Shown here piece by piece: positions 53,061-60,625 of a stretch of DNA of 64,000 nt (the stretch's first letter is position 1; each line of letters begins with the position of its first letter). The position numbers were made by a program, and so were the translations under genes. Source of the stretch: Phaeacidiphilus oryzae TH49 (GTDB taxonomy: Bacteria; Actinomycetota; Actinomycetes; Streptomycetales; Streptomycetaceae); contig NZ_JQMQ01000005.1 of NCBI RefSeq assembly GCF_000744815.1, positions 6,591,801 to 6,655,800 on the forward strand, read 5' to 3'. Below the pieces are notes generated by a model. It did no database searches, had not been told where the DNA came from, and saw only the letters and a program-made list of their open reading frames with translations.

Positions 53061-54248
53061 CTATGCGGGCCAGGAGGTGGCGGAGCCGTCGGCGGACCAG
53101 ATTCCGGCGACGCGAGGGGTGCCAGTGGACAGGCCAGTGATGCCTGCGGTGTAGGCGCGGGTGACGAACGCTTGGATGCGGAAGCCGAACACGACGCTGG
53201 CGCCGATCTCGGGGGCGTGGCCGGTGGGGTGGAGCTGGCCGTAGTAGTCGATGGCCTGCGCCGGGGGCAAGGTGGCATCCAGCAGGGTGGCCCCGTCGGG
53301 GTCGTGGCCGACGGCGGCCTGGACCTGGTAGGGCGGGAAGACGGGGTCGACGTACATTCCGCCGCCGAAGCAGTAGGCGCGTCCGCCGTGGTGGTGGCTG
53401 ACTTCGCTGAGGTAGCAGACGGCGGGGAGTTCGGGAAGATCGCTCACAGCATGCCAGGGGGTGGTGCCGGTCAGGGCGTGCCCGGGCTCGACCTGCGTGG
53501 CACCGGCGGAGGCGAGGGCGGCGAGTGTCTCGGTGGAGGTGGTGCCGGGTGCGTTGATCTGGATGTCTGTGCGGCCGTGGTCGCGGAGTCGGTTTGCGGT
53601 CTTCTCCAAGGTGGTGAGGTTGTGGGTGCGGCGCACGGTGCGGGAGTCGCGGTCGAAGAGAAGGGCGGGGAAGGTGGTGATTCCGGCGAAATGGGCCGAG
53701 CCGAGTGCGTCGAATTGGTCGGCGACGGCGAGGACGTCGCCGGCGGAGAAGCCGCCTTCGTGGCCGGAGTAGAACTCATCGCCCTCCGCGTGCACACGCG
53801 CCAGCAGCGACTGGTCGCGCCCGGTGGCAGCAGCCGCCTTGGCCGCCTCACGCGCCTTGTCGTGGTTGAAGACGGTCCAGTAATCCGGGTGCATCGCCGC
53901 GGCGGCACCGGCCTCGGCTCGCGGTACCTGTACGAGGTGGCCGAGGTGGCCCAGGCGCATGCCGGCTCGGGTGGTGGCGCGGGCGCATTCCATGTCGACC
54001 GCAACGCTGGCCTGGATGCCGCCTGCGGTGATCGCGCGGCAGGCGTCGGGGTTGCGGCCGATCTGCTTGGTCATCGCGAAGGGGGTCAGGCCGAGCCGGG
54101 TGGCCTCGGTAGAGAGGGATCGGGCATTCGCGGTGATCGCATCGAGATCGAGGACGTAGGTGTTGGCCGGCAGTTGGCCCTGCTGGTGCAGGGTGATGGC
54201 GGCGTCGATCAGTGCGGGGTTGCGGCGGCGAAGCAGGTCGAGAAACAC
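53061..54248 (-). CDS. YhfX-like PLP-dependent alanine racemase-fold protein
   Basis: The 395-residue protein begins VFLDLLRRRNPALIDAAITL and has YVLDLDAITANARSL followed by FAMTKQIGRNP, where the lysine should bind pyridoxal phosphate. VAVDMECARATTRAGMRLGH, then LGHLVQVP, follows. This matches my memory of E. coli YhfX, an alanine racemase-like protein of unknown substrate. GTG 54248 is preceded by CGGAGTACC. It is the last gene of a ROK-controlled operon with an amino acid permease, so racemisation or deamination of an amino acid released by the pathway is plausible. Confidence 0.8.
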   Translation of the reverse strand: MFLDLLRRRNPALIDAAITLHQQGQLPANTYVLDLDAITANARSLSTEATRLGLTPFAMTKQIGRNPDACRAITAGGIQASVAVDMECARATTRAGMRLGHLGHLVQVPRAEAGAAAAMHPDYWTVFNHDKAREAAKAAAATGRDQSLLARVHAEGDEFYSGHEGGFSAGDVLAVADQFDALGSAHFAGITTFPALLFDRDSRTVRRTHNLTTLEKTANRLRDHGRTDIQINAPGTTSTETLAALASAGATQVEPGHALTGTTPWHAVSDLPELPAVCYLSEVSHHHGGRAYCFGGGMYVDPVFPPYQVQAAVGHDPDGATLLDATLPPAQAIDYYGQLHPTGHAPEIGASVVFGFRIQAFVTRAYTAGITGLSTGTPRVAGIWSADGSATSWPA

Positions 54249-54304
54249 GGTGGTACTCCGATCAAGATGATTCAGATCGTGGCGGTGGCGGGATGACAGC
54301 GGAA

Positions 54305-55345
54305 TCAGTGGGTGAGGGTGACCTTGTTCAGTCCGGCGGGCTGGTCGGGGTTGATGCCGAGCAAGGAGGCGGTGGCGAGGGCGAGTTGCTGGCCGCGCAC
54401 GGTGGCCAGTAGGCACTCGCCCATGTGTCCGAGCACAGGCCATCCGGCGTCGGTACTGGTTCGGGTGCCGATCAGGTTGACCTGTACTGCGCGGCGGGTG
54501 AGTTCGCTGCGCAGGGCGCGGGTGTCGTCATCGGCGGGGCCGGATCCGGCAAGCAGCACGGCTCGGGAGCCGGGTCCGCAGGTGGCGATGGGGCCGTGGC
54601 GGAAGTCGGCCGTGGAGAAGCCGTGGGCCATGATGCGGGTGGTCTCCTGCAGCTTCAGGGCTGTTTCCAGCGCGGCCGGGTAGCACGGGCCGCGGCCGAC
54701 GACGGCGATCTGGTGGTGTTCGGTGAGCCTTTCGGCAGTCCGTTCGATGGATTCGCTGTTGGCGAGGATGCCGCTGACGTGGCCCGGGAGTTGCGCGGCG
54801 TCCGCCGCGGTCAGGCCACCGGGTCCCAGGCCGCTGGCGATCGCGAGGACGGCGAGCATCTGGCTTGTCACGGTTTTCGTCGCGGGCACCGCCTGCTCGG
54901 GTCCCGCCGTGAGGTCGATGGTCCGGTGTGCGATGCGGGCCAGCGGGGAGGCCGGGGCGTTGGTGACCGCGATGACCGATGCGCCACAGGTTGCGTAGCG
55001 TCCGGCGATGTCGACGATCTCTGGCGTCTGTCCCGACTGGGACAGAGCGACCAGGAGCCAGCCCTTGAACTGCTCCGGCGCCCGCCGGTAGGCGGTGGCG
55101 ATACTCGGCGCCACCAGGCAGGTCGGCAGCCCGCTCTGGTGCTCGATGGCATACCGCCCGAGCAGGGCGGCGTGGTCCGAGGACCCTCGGGCGAGGAATG
55201 CGACCCCGACGACCCGGCCCATGGCCTCGGCGAGGGCACTGACCTGCGAAGAGATCATCGCGAACCGGTCAGCAAGGCCGCCGAGGACCTCGGGTTGCTG
55301 GCTCATCTCGGCGCGCATGTGCTGGCCGAGTAGGGCGGTGCTCAC
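54305..55345 (-). CDS. SIS-domain sugar isomerase/deglycase (GlmS C-domain-like)
   Basis: The 346-residue protein has two SIS domains. The first has FLARGSSDHAALLGRYAIEH, LVALSQSGQTPEIVDIAGRY and PEQAVPATKTVTSQMLAVLA. The second has VVGRGPCYPAALETALKLQE and GFSTADFRHGPIATCGPGSR. This is the layout of the GlmS isomerase half, of NagB-II type glucosamine-6-phosphate deaminases and of FrlB-type fructoselysine-6-phosphate deglycases. No glutaminase domain is attached. GTG 55345 follows GGAGG and overlaps the permease stop. Given a sugar kinase and an amino acid permease in the operon, an amino-sugar or Amadori phosphate is the likely substrate. Confidence 0.82.
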   Translation of the reverse strand: MSTALLGQHMRAEMSQQPEVLGGLADRFAMISSQVSALAEAMGRVVGVAFLARGSSDHAALLGRYAIEHQSGLPTCLVAPSIATAYRRAPEQFKGWLLVALSQSGQTPEIVDIAGRYATCGASVIAVTNAPASPLARIAHRTIDLTAGPEQAVPATKTVTSQMLAVLAIASGLGPGGLTAADAAQLPGHVSGILANSESIERTAERLTEHHQIAVVGRGPCYPAALETALKLQETTRIMAHGFSTADFRHGPIATCGPGSRAVLLAGSGPADDDTRALRSELTRRAVQVNLIGTRTSTDAGWPVLGHMGECLLATVRGQQLALATASLLGINPDQPAGLNKVTLTH

Positions 55346-56853
55346 TGTGTGCCTCCGGTCTGCAGGTCGGATCGGTCGGGGGTGGGCGTCTCGTCGTCGG
55401 TGTCCCGCACGCCGCGATCCGTCTGCTCGGCTATCTCGGTGCCCGTTTCTGTGTCGGATTCGAAGACGTGGCCCATGGCGGAGACCAGGGCTGGGCGCCT
55501 GGCGCTCAGGAAGAGCAGGTAGCCGGCGCCGATGACCATCCAGGCGGCAATGAGGTAGGGCACGAGGTTGTTCGGCCACGCGGGCATCGGATGGATCTGG
55601 CCCCAAATCGGCAGCAGCATCAAGATGGCGGTGGCCGCCGGGAGAACTCCGAGGCGGATCCAGCGGAACTCGGTGGGGTGCTCGCGCCGGTAGAAGCGGA
55701 TGACCGCGAGGCTGATCAGGATGTAGATGATGATCATGCCCAGGCCCAGGACCGTGCCGGCGAAGCTGTACACGCCCAGCGGTCCGAACTTCGCTCCCAT
55801 CAGGAAGGTGAAGGCGAAGGAGAACAGCATGTAGGCGCCGAGGGCGATGTGTGGGATGTGGCGGCGGCTGGTCCGTCCGAGCGCCTTGGGCAGGATCCCT
55901 TCGCGGCCCATCGCGAACAGCACTCGTACGAAGGAGTTGGAGCCGGAGACGAAGTTGGCGAACTGGCTGGCGATCACCGTGAGCATCAGGGCCCAGGTGA
56001 TGCCCCAGTACCGCTGGGCAAGCGTCGTCCACGGGGAGGCATCGGCGGCGAATGTCTTTGCGTGGTTCGGGCCGTAGCCGATGGCCGCGCTGTAGGCGGT
56101 CAGCACGTAGAACGCGCCGATCACGATGACCGCGCTGAACAGGGCGATCGGGATGGTGCGCTTGGCCGTCTTGGCTTCCTCACCCAAGGTGGCCACCGAC
56201 TCGAACCCGATGAACATCAACACTCCCCACAGCATCCCGGTGCCCAGACCGGAGGTGCCGCCCAGCGAGTGGCTGGGGCGGAACGGGGCAAGGCTCAGGC
56301 CGTGGTCGCCGCCCTTGCCGAGAACGGTCAGAGCCAGCCCGAGCATGATGCCGACTTCCAGGACGAGGAAGACCATCGCGACCTTGGCCGAGTCGGAGAC
56401 GCCGAGCGCGTTGATGCCCCACACGATCAGCCCGAACAGCAAGGTCATCAGCTGCCATGCGATGTGCACGTGGAGCTGCGTGGCGAGGAACTGGGAGGTG
56501 TAGGTGCCGATCGCGGCCAGCAGCATCGGAGCGACCATGCCGTAGCTGAGCAGCAGCAGCCAGCCGGACAGGAAGCCACCCGCGGGCCCGAAGCCGTGCG
56601 TGTTGAAGGTGTACGCGAAACCGGCGGCAGGGATCTTGCGGGCGAATGCGGCGATGGTATTCGCGACCAGCAGACACGCAACCAGCGCTAGCAGGATCGC
56701 CAGCGGCAGCGCGTACCCCGCGCCTGCGGCGGCTGGCGGGGTGTTGAAGGCCACGCTCGTGGCCGGGCCCATGAAGGCCATGCACATCGCCACGGATCCG
56801 GCGATGGACAAGGTGTTGCGCCGCAACGCGTGGCGCGTGGTGGAGTCGCTCAT
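55342..56853 (-). CDS. APC superfamily amino acid permease
   Basis: The 503-residue protein has twelve hydrophobic segments and APC landmarks: SIAGSVAMCMAFMGPATSVA in helix 1, KIPAAGFAYTFNTHGFGPAG, and FIGFESVATLGEEAKTAKRT in helix 6. It ends with a 65-residue acidic hydrophilic tail. It should import an amino acid or an amino-acid conjugate. Its ATG shares one base with the ROK kinase stop and its own stop overlaps the SIS gene, so the three are one translational unit. Confidence 0.88.
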   Translation of the reverse strand: MSDSTTRHALRRNTLSIAGSVAMCMAFMGPATSVAFNTPPAAAGAGYALPLAILLALVACLLVANTIAAFARKIPAAGFAYTFNTHGFGPAGGFLSGWLLLLSYGMVAPMLLAAIGTYTSQFLATQLHVHIAWQLMTLLFGLIVWGINALGVSDSAKVAMVFLVLEVGIMLGLALTVLGKGGDHGLSLAPFRPSHSLGGTSGLGTGMLWGVLMFIGFESVATLGEEAKTAKRTIPIALFSAVIVIGAFYVLTAYSAAIGYGPNHAKTFAADASPWTTLAQRYWGITWALMLTVIASQFANFVSGSNSFVRVLFAMGREGILPKALGRTSRRHIPHIALGAYMLFSFAFTFLMGAKFGPLGVYSFAGTVLGLGMIIIYILISLAVIRFYRREHPTEFRWIRLGVLPAATAILMLLPIWGQIHPMPAWPNNLVPYLIAAWMVIGAGYLLFLSARRPALVSAMGHVFESDTETGTEIAEQTDRGVRDTDDETPTPDRSDLQTGGTQ

Positions 56854-57884
56854 CAGCCGGAGTCCTTACAGGCGAAGCGGTTATTGAAGACCATGTCCGC
56901 AGGGAAGGCCGTCGGGGCGGATCTTTCCTCCGCCGGGCCCGGGCGATCGCCTGCCATGTGGTCCAGGGCGAGCGCGACCGCACCGTGGAGCGAGGCGTCC
57001 TGCATGAAGTGTGCGGTAAGCACCTGCGGTGCAAAGGGCACGGCCCGGGCGAGATGCGCGGCCAGATTTGGCAAGATCACATCGGTGGAGGCCATCATGC
57101 CGCCACCCACCACGATCCGTTCCGGATCAACGAACACTGCGATGTTGGCGATGGCGGCACCCAGCACATTGAGGGCCTCGCGTACGATCTTCCGAGCTGG
57201 CGGGTCGGTCCGCTCGAACAGCTCCGCCGCAGTCAGCTCGATGCCGAGCAGCTCACTCGCCCGAGCGCCGAGCGCCTTACCGCCAACGATCTCCTCCAGC
57301 GGCGCACGCCCATCGGCGAAGCTCGCTGCAGAAGTGCCACCAGGATTGAGGTATCCGATCTCACCCGCGGCCTGATGAGCGCCGCCCAGCACCGTGCCGC
57401 CGACCGTCAAGGCCGCGGCGATTCCCGTTCCCAAACTGACGTAGACGCCCGGATCGACGCCCCGCAACGCCCCGAAGCGCGCCTCAGCCAAGGCTCCCGC
57501 GCGTACGTCGTTGCACACCGCCGGCGCATGCTCAATCTCCAGCTCCTGCTGGAGCCGCCGCGCCAGAGCGAGGCTGTCCCAGCCCGGCAGGTTCGGCGTC
57601 AGCAGGATCCGATCAGCCTGGATAACGCCAGGAGCCACTGCCGCGTACGCGCGAACCGGCGCACCGTAGGCATCCATCGCCCGACGCTCCAGGTGCCGAA
57701 CGGCCGCAGCGGCCCGCGCCAATGCCTGGTCAGGGCCCTGCTCGGCCCGGGTTTGCATGCGCACCCGCTCCAGCAGCGTGCCAGTGCTGGATGCCAAGGC
57801 GATCTCGATGTTCGTCCCGCCGAAGTCGATGCCGACCGCTGCCGGCCCGCTCCGCCGTTGGCGGTCCTCGTATCCTTGGAACAT
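56853..57884 (-). CDS. ROK family sugar kinase
   Basis: The 343-residue protein has the ATP phosphate-binding motif VGIDFGGTNIEIALASSTG at residues 17-35. VSLGTGIAAALTVGGTVLGG and AHQAAGEIGYLNPGG follow, with the sugar-binding Glu and His region. The usual CxCGxxGCxE zinc motif is missing, so it is not a classical glucokinase or NagC type. It lacks an HTH, so it is an enzyme rather than a repressor. It is the first gene of the operon; two palindromes lie immediately upstream of ATG 57884. Confidence 0.87.
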   Translation of the reverse strand: MFQGYEDRQRRSGPAAVGIDFGGTNIEIALASSTGTLLERVRMQTRAEQGPDQALARAAAAVRHLERRAMDAYGAPVRAYAAVAPGVIQADRILLTPNLPGWDSLALARRLQQELEIEHAPAVCNDVRAGALAEARFGALRGVDPGVYVSLGTGIAAALTVGGTVLGGAHQAAGEIGYLNPGGTSAASFADGRAPLEEIVGGKALGARASELLGIELTAAELFERTDPPARKIVREALNVLGAAIANIAVFVDPERIVVGGGMMASTDVILPNLAAHLARAVPFAPQVLTAHFMQDASLHGAVALALDHMAGDRPGPAEERSAPTAFPADMVFNNRFACKDSG

Positions 57885-57888
57885 GATG

Positions 57889-57913
57889 AAGAGTCTTTAT
57901 TAAAGAGTCTTTA
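57889..57913. promoter_or_regulatory. paired palindromic operators of the ROK regulator
   Basis: AAGAGTCTTTA occurs at 57889-57899 and 57903-57913. Each copy is a palindrome (AAGA-G-TCTT), and the copies are 14 bp apart. They sit in the divergent region between the ROK kinase operon and the ROK regulator gene. An AT-rich double site in such GC-rich DNA is a strong operator candidate. Confidence 0.75.
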
Positions 57914-57989
57914 GCGTCAAGCCTCTCATCGTGATCAGCACAACAGCCCGGCTCTACACTGTTTGATCGACAACTCTCCGAGGTGAGCG

Positions 57990-59201
57990 ATGGTCCACTC
58001 CGAGCAGTCCCCCGGCCCCCTGAGCGCCGCGGTGGCTCCATCGCTGCTGCGTCAGATGAACCAGCGACTGCTCCTCGACCGGCTCTTCATCCACGGCCCG
58101 GCCGTCCGTCCCCAGCTCGCTCGCGACACCGGCTTGTCCCTACCCACTGTGATTGCAGCTCTACGTGGTCTAGAGCAAGCCGGCCTGGTACGGGCCGCTG
58201 GACGCCTCGAAGCCGCTCAGGGCCGGCCGGCTGCCGCCTACGAGGCAGACCCGACCGCCGGGAGCGTCGTCGGCGTGGACATTGGGCGTGAGAAGCTGCG
58301 CCTGCTCGTCACCGACCTCGCAGGCCAGCCGCTCAGCCAACTCGAAGTCCGCAATACGGCCCGCACCGCAGGGGCCCTTGTCGACCTAGTCGAGCAAGCC
58401 GTCACCGACGCAACCACGCAAGCCGGTCTCGACGCCTCGACCGTGACCCATACCGTGATCGGCTCGCCCGGCGTGTTCGATCCCCGCCGGGGACGCATCA
58501 TGTACGCGGCCAACCTCCCCGGCTGGCAACGCGCCGGCCTCGCCGAAACACTCGCCGAACGGCTGGGGACCGCGCTTACCATCGACAACGACGCCAACCT
58601 CGCCGCCCTGGGCGAGCACACCTACGGCGCCGCACGCGGCATGAGCCACGTCGCCTACCTCACCATCGGCACCGGAGTCGGCGTCGGCCTCGTCCTCGAC
58701 GGCCGTCTCTACCGCGGACGCAGTGGCGCCGCCGGCGAGATCGGCTACCTCCCCATCGGCGACGCAACTCCCGACGATCACCCCGGCCGTCCGCGACGCG
58801 GCATGCTCGAAGAAGCCATCGCCGCCGACGCATTCGTACGGCATGCCATCGCCGAGGGCATGACGGGCCCCCTGACCGCCGAGTCCATATTCGTCTCGGC
58901 CAGAGACGGCGACCTCCGTGCGCAGCGAGCCGTGGCACGCGTGGCACAACACCTCGCCCAACTCGTCGCCAGCATCCTCGCCTTCCTCGATCCAGAACTC
59001 ATCGTCGTCGGCGGCGGCGTAGGGCAAAACCTTGACCTCCTGGAACCCCACATCAAAGAAGCCCTCGTCCCGATCACACCCATGCGCCCAACTATGATTG
59101 CCAGCCCTCTCGGAAGCGAAGCTGTCGTCCGCGGTGCCATCGCAACCGGTATCACCATCGCCCGAGAAGCTGTATTCAACGCTCGCACACAGTCCAGTTG
59201 A
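57990..59201 (+). CDS. ROK family transcriptional regulator
   Basis: The 403-residue protein has an N-terminal winged helix (LLLDRLFIHGPAVRPQLARD, then TGLSLPTVIAALRGLEQAGL) followed by a ROK domain: VVGVDIGREKLRLLVTDLAG, IGTGVGVGLVLDG and AAGEIGYLPIG. The zinc motif is also absent. ATG 57990 follows CCGAGGTGAG. It is divergent from the ROK kinase-permease-SIS-YhfX operon and almost certainly controls it through the two palindromes between them, releasing DNA on binding a sugar or sugar phosphate. Confidence 0.9.
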   Translation: MVHSEQSPGPLSAAVAPSLLRQMNQRLLLDRLFIHGPAVRPQLARDTGLSLPTVIAALRGLEQAGLVRAAGRLEAAQGRPAAAYEADPTAGSVVGVDIGREKLRLLVTDLAGQPLSQLEVRNTARTAGALVDLVEQAVTDATTQAGLDASTVTHTVIGSPGVFDPRRGRIMYAANLPGWQRAGLAETLAERLGTALTIDNDANLAALGEHTYGAARGMSHVAYLTIGTGVGVGLVLDGRLYRGRSGAAGEIGYLPIGDATPDDHPGRPRRGMLEEAIAADAFVRHAIAEGMTGPLTAESIFVSARDGDLRAQRAVARVAQHLAQLVASILAFLDPELIVVGGGVGQNLDLLEPHIKEALVPITPMRPTMIASPLGSEAVVRGAIATGITIAREAVFNARTQSS

Positions 59202-59570
59202 GTAAAGGACTGGAAGAAATTGCAGGGTCATGTCAACCCAGTCTTCTCTTCTGAAGTCCCAGGTCAGAGCGATGCTGTGATGACTGACGGACGGGTCTGC
59301 CCCGAATACTTCCCGACCGGCTGGCCTGCGGCGGGCGCGGACTCTGGGAGGGGCGAAGGCTGGGACGTTGCCGTCACGGGAATCGCACGGACCCCGGATG
59401 CCGGAACACCTTCGATCCTGAGACGCTGGCCGAGGTCGTTGCTGCGACCGTCGATGGACTCTCGCCGCCCCTTACCCGATATAGCTCCCTGCAGCGCACG
59501 TTTACCTCATTCGATCCCTTGCCGGGCGACCGGTTGTTCGGTCGCGCGCCCTGCCTCCAGGAGACTGCAT
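59202..59570. other. 369-bp region without a recognised gene
   Basis: The region between the ROK regulator and the next small gene shows an open frame with no family match and no good start. A fragment in another frame reads NTFDPETLAEVVAATVDGL, suggesting a decayed gene. CCAGGAGACTG at its end is the ribosome binding site of the next gene. Confidence 0.35.
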
Positions 59571-59870
59571 TTGGACTCGCCCTTGGCCCCTGAGCACACG
59601 GTCGGCGAACTCATCGACCAGCTGCCTGCGTTCGACCGCGACACTCGTGTCCGTCTGGCGATCAATCCGCTGTCCCCCATGGCGCACCGTCTCGGTGGTG
59701 TGCTGGGTTCGACGGACGAGCGCGGCGACCCGGTGGTCTATGTCGCCGAATCCGAGGCGGCCGAGCAATTCGGGTACCTGCCGCCTGACGTCGCCGTCGC
59801 GCTGGCCTGGCAGCCGCCGAGCGACCCTCCGCCTCGGCGGCGTCGAGCTGCGCTCCCCGACGGCCCTTGA
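59571..59870 (+). CDS. small hypothetical protein found with DUF317 genes
   Basis: The 99-residue product contains HTVGELIDQLPAFDRDTRVR, LAINPLSPMAHRLGGVLG and FGYLPPDVAVALAW. It resembles a small acidic protein that, as I recall, commonly precedes DUF317 genes in Streptomyces. The start is inferred as TTG 59571 because GGAG lies seven bases upstream; an in-frame run extends further but looks non-coding. Function unknown. Confidence 0.6.
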   Translation: MDSPLAPEHTVGELIDQLPAFDRDTRVRLAINPLSPMAHRLGGVLGSTDERGDPVVYVAESEAAEQFGYLPPDVAVALAWQPPSDPPPRRRRAALPDGP

Positions 59871-60170
59871 CCGTTCCGTATGACCCCGAGGAGGAGCCTC
59901 TGAACTCGCCCGATCCTGATGGGACTTCACACCCGCTGCCGCCCTACTGGGTTGCCCCGCGTCACCTCGCAGGTGACGACGGTGCGCTGGCCGAGCGTAC
60001 CGGAGAGGCGCTGGGCCACCTGGGCTGGCGCATGTGGCCGACGGCCCGGGGCACCTGCGGACTCGGCGTTGGTGGAGTGGACCGCCTACTTCACCGAGGG
60101 AGTCCCGCACGAGTCCCTCGCTGACCTGTTGATCGCTCTCGACGCGCGCGAACTTCCTCATACGCGGAGT
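59867..60170 (+). pseudogene. DUF317 domain protein, deleted and frameshifted
   Basis: Frame 2 reads PPYWVAPRHLAGDDGALAER, then EALGHLGWRMWPTARGT, the typical start of a DUF317 domain. Near 60045-60060 the homology jumps to the third frame, which continues DSALVEWTAYFTEGVPHESL, then ADLLIALDAREL, the end of a DUF317 domain. The middle (about 40-50 residues) is missing. The gene overlaps the stop of the preceding small gene. Its normal role is unknown. Confidence 0.7.
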
Positions 60171-60372
60171 GGCTCTTCTCCGACGCTGACCCGCGAGGAC
60201 ATCCGCGAGATGATCGGGAGCATGGACGATGTGCTCCGCACCGTCCGTGGTGCTGATTCGGACGCCAAGCTGGAGGTCTATCGCGCCCTCGGACTGCGGC
60301 TGACCTTCGATGATGAAACGCAAACGGTGCTGGCCGAAACTCGGCCAGCACCGCCTGTGTACCTAGTGAACG

Positions 60373-60457
60373 TGTCCGAGGGGGGACTTGAACCCCCACG
60401 CCCGATAAAGGGCACTAGCACCTCAAGCTAGCGCGTCTGCCATTCCGCCACCCGGAC
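60373..60457 (-). tRNA. tRNA-Leu (GAG)
   Basis: Read on the minus strand, the acceptor stem GTCCGGG pairs with CTCGGAC (one G-U). The anticodon arm CTAGC-TTGAGGT-GCTAG gives anticodon GAG, the long variable arm GTGCCCTTTATCGGGCGT marks a class II tRNA, and the T arm is GGGGGTTCAAGTCCCCC. No CCA is encoded. The 3' end faces the accessory region. Confidence 0.95.
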
Positions 60458-60625
60458 CTGTGTCGTTCGCGCTGTCGGTGACCGGGTTCGCTCGGGGCCG
60501 TTGCGCTGACGTGGAAAAACATATCATGCAAGATCGTCGCAGCTCACCGCGGTCGGGGCCGGTCTTGCGGGCGTGATCGGCGTGGGTCGGCGGGAACCGG
60601 CCGGGGGACCCGGGACAATGGACGG

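Noticed and set aside
60373-60457. Duplicate of the tRNA-Leu 3' end marking the far side of an integrated element
   Set aside because: I looked through the accessory block by eye and saw no second copy of the T-arm/acceptor sequence; a computed search would be needed.
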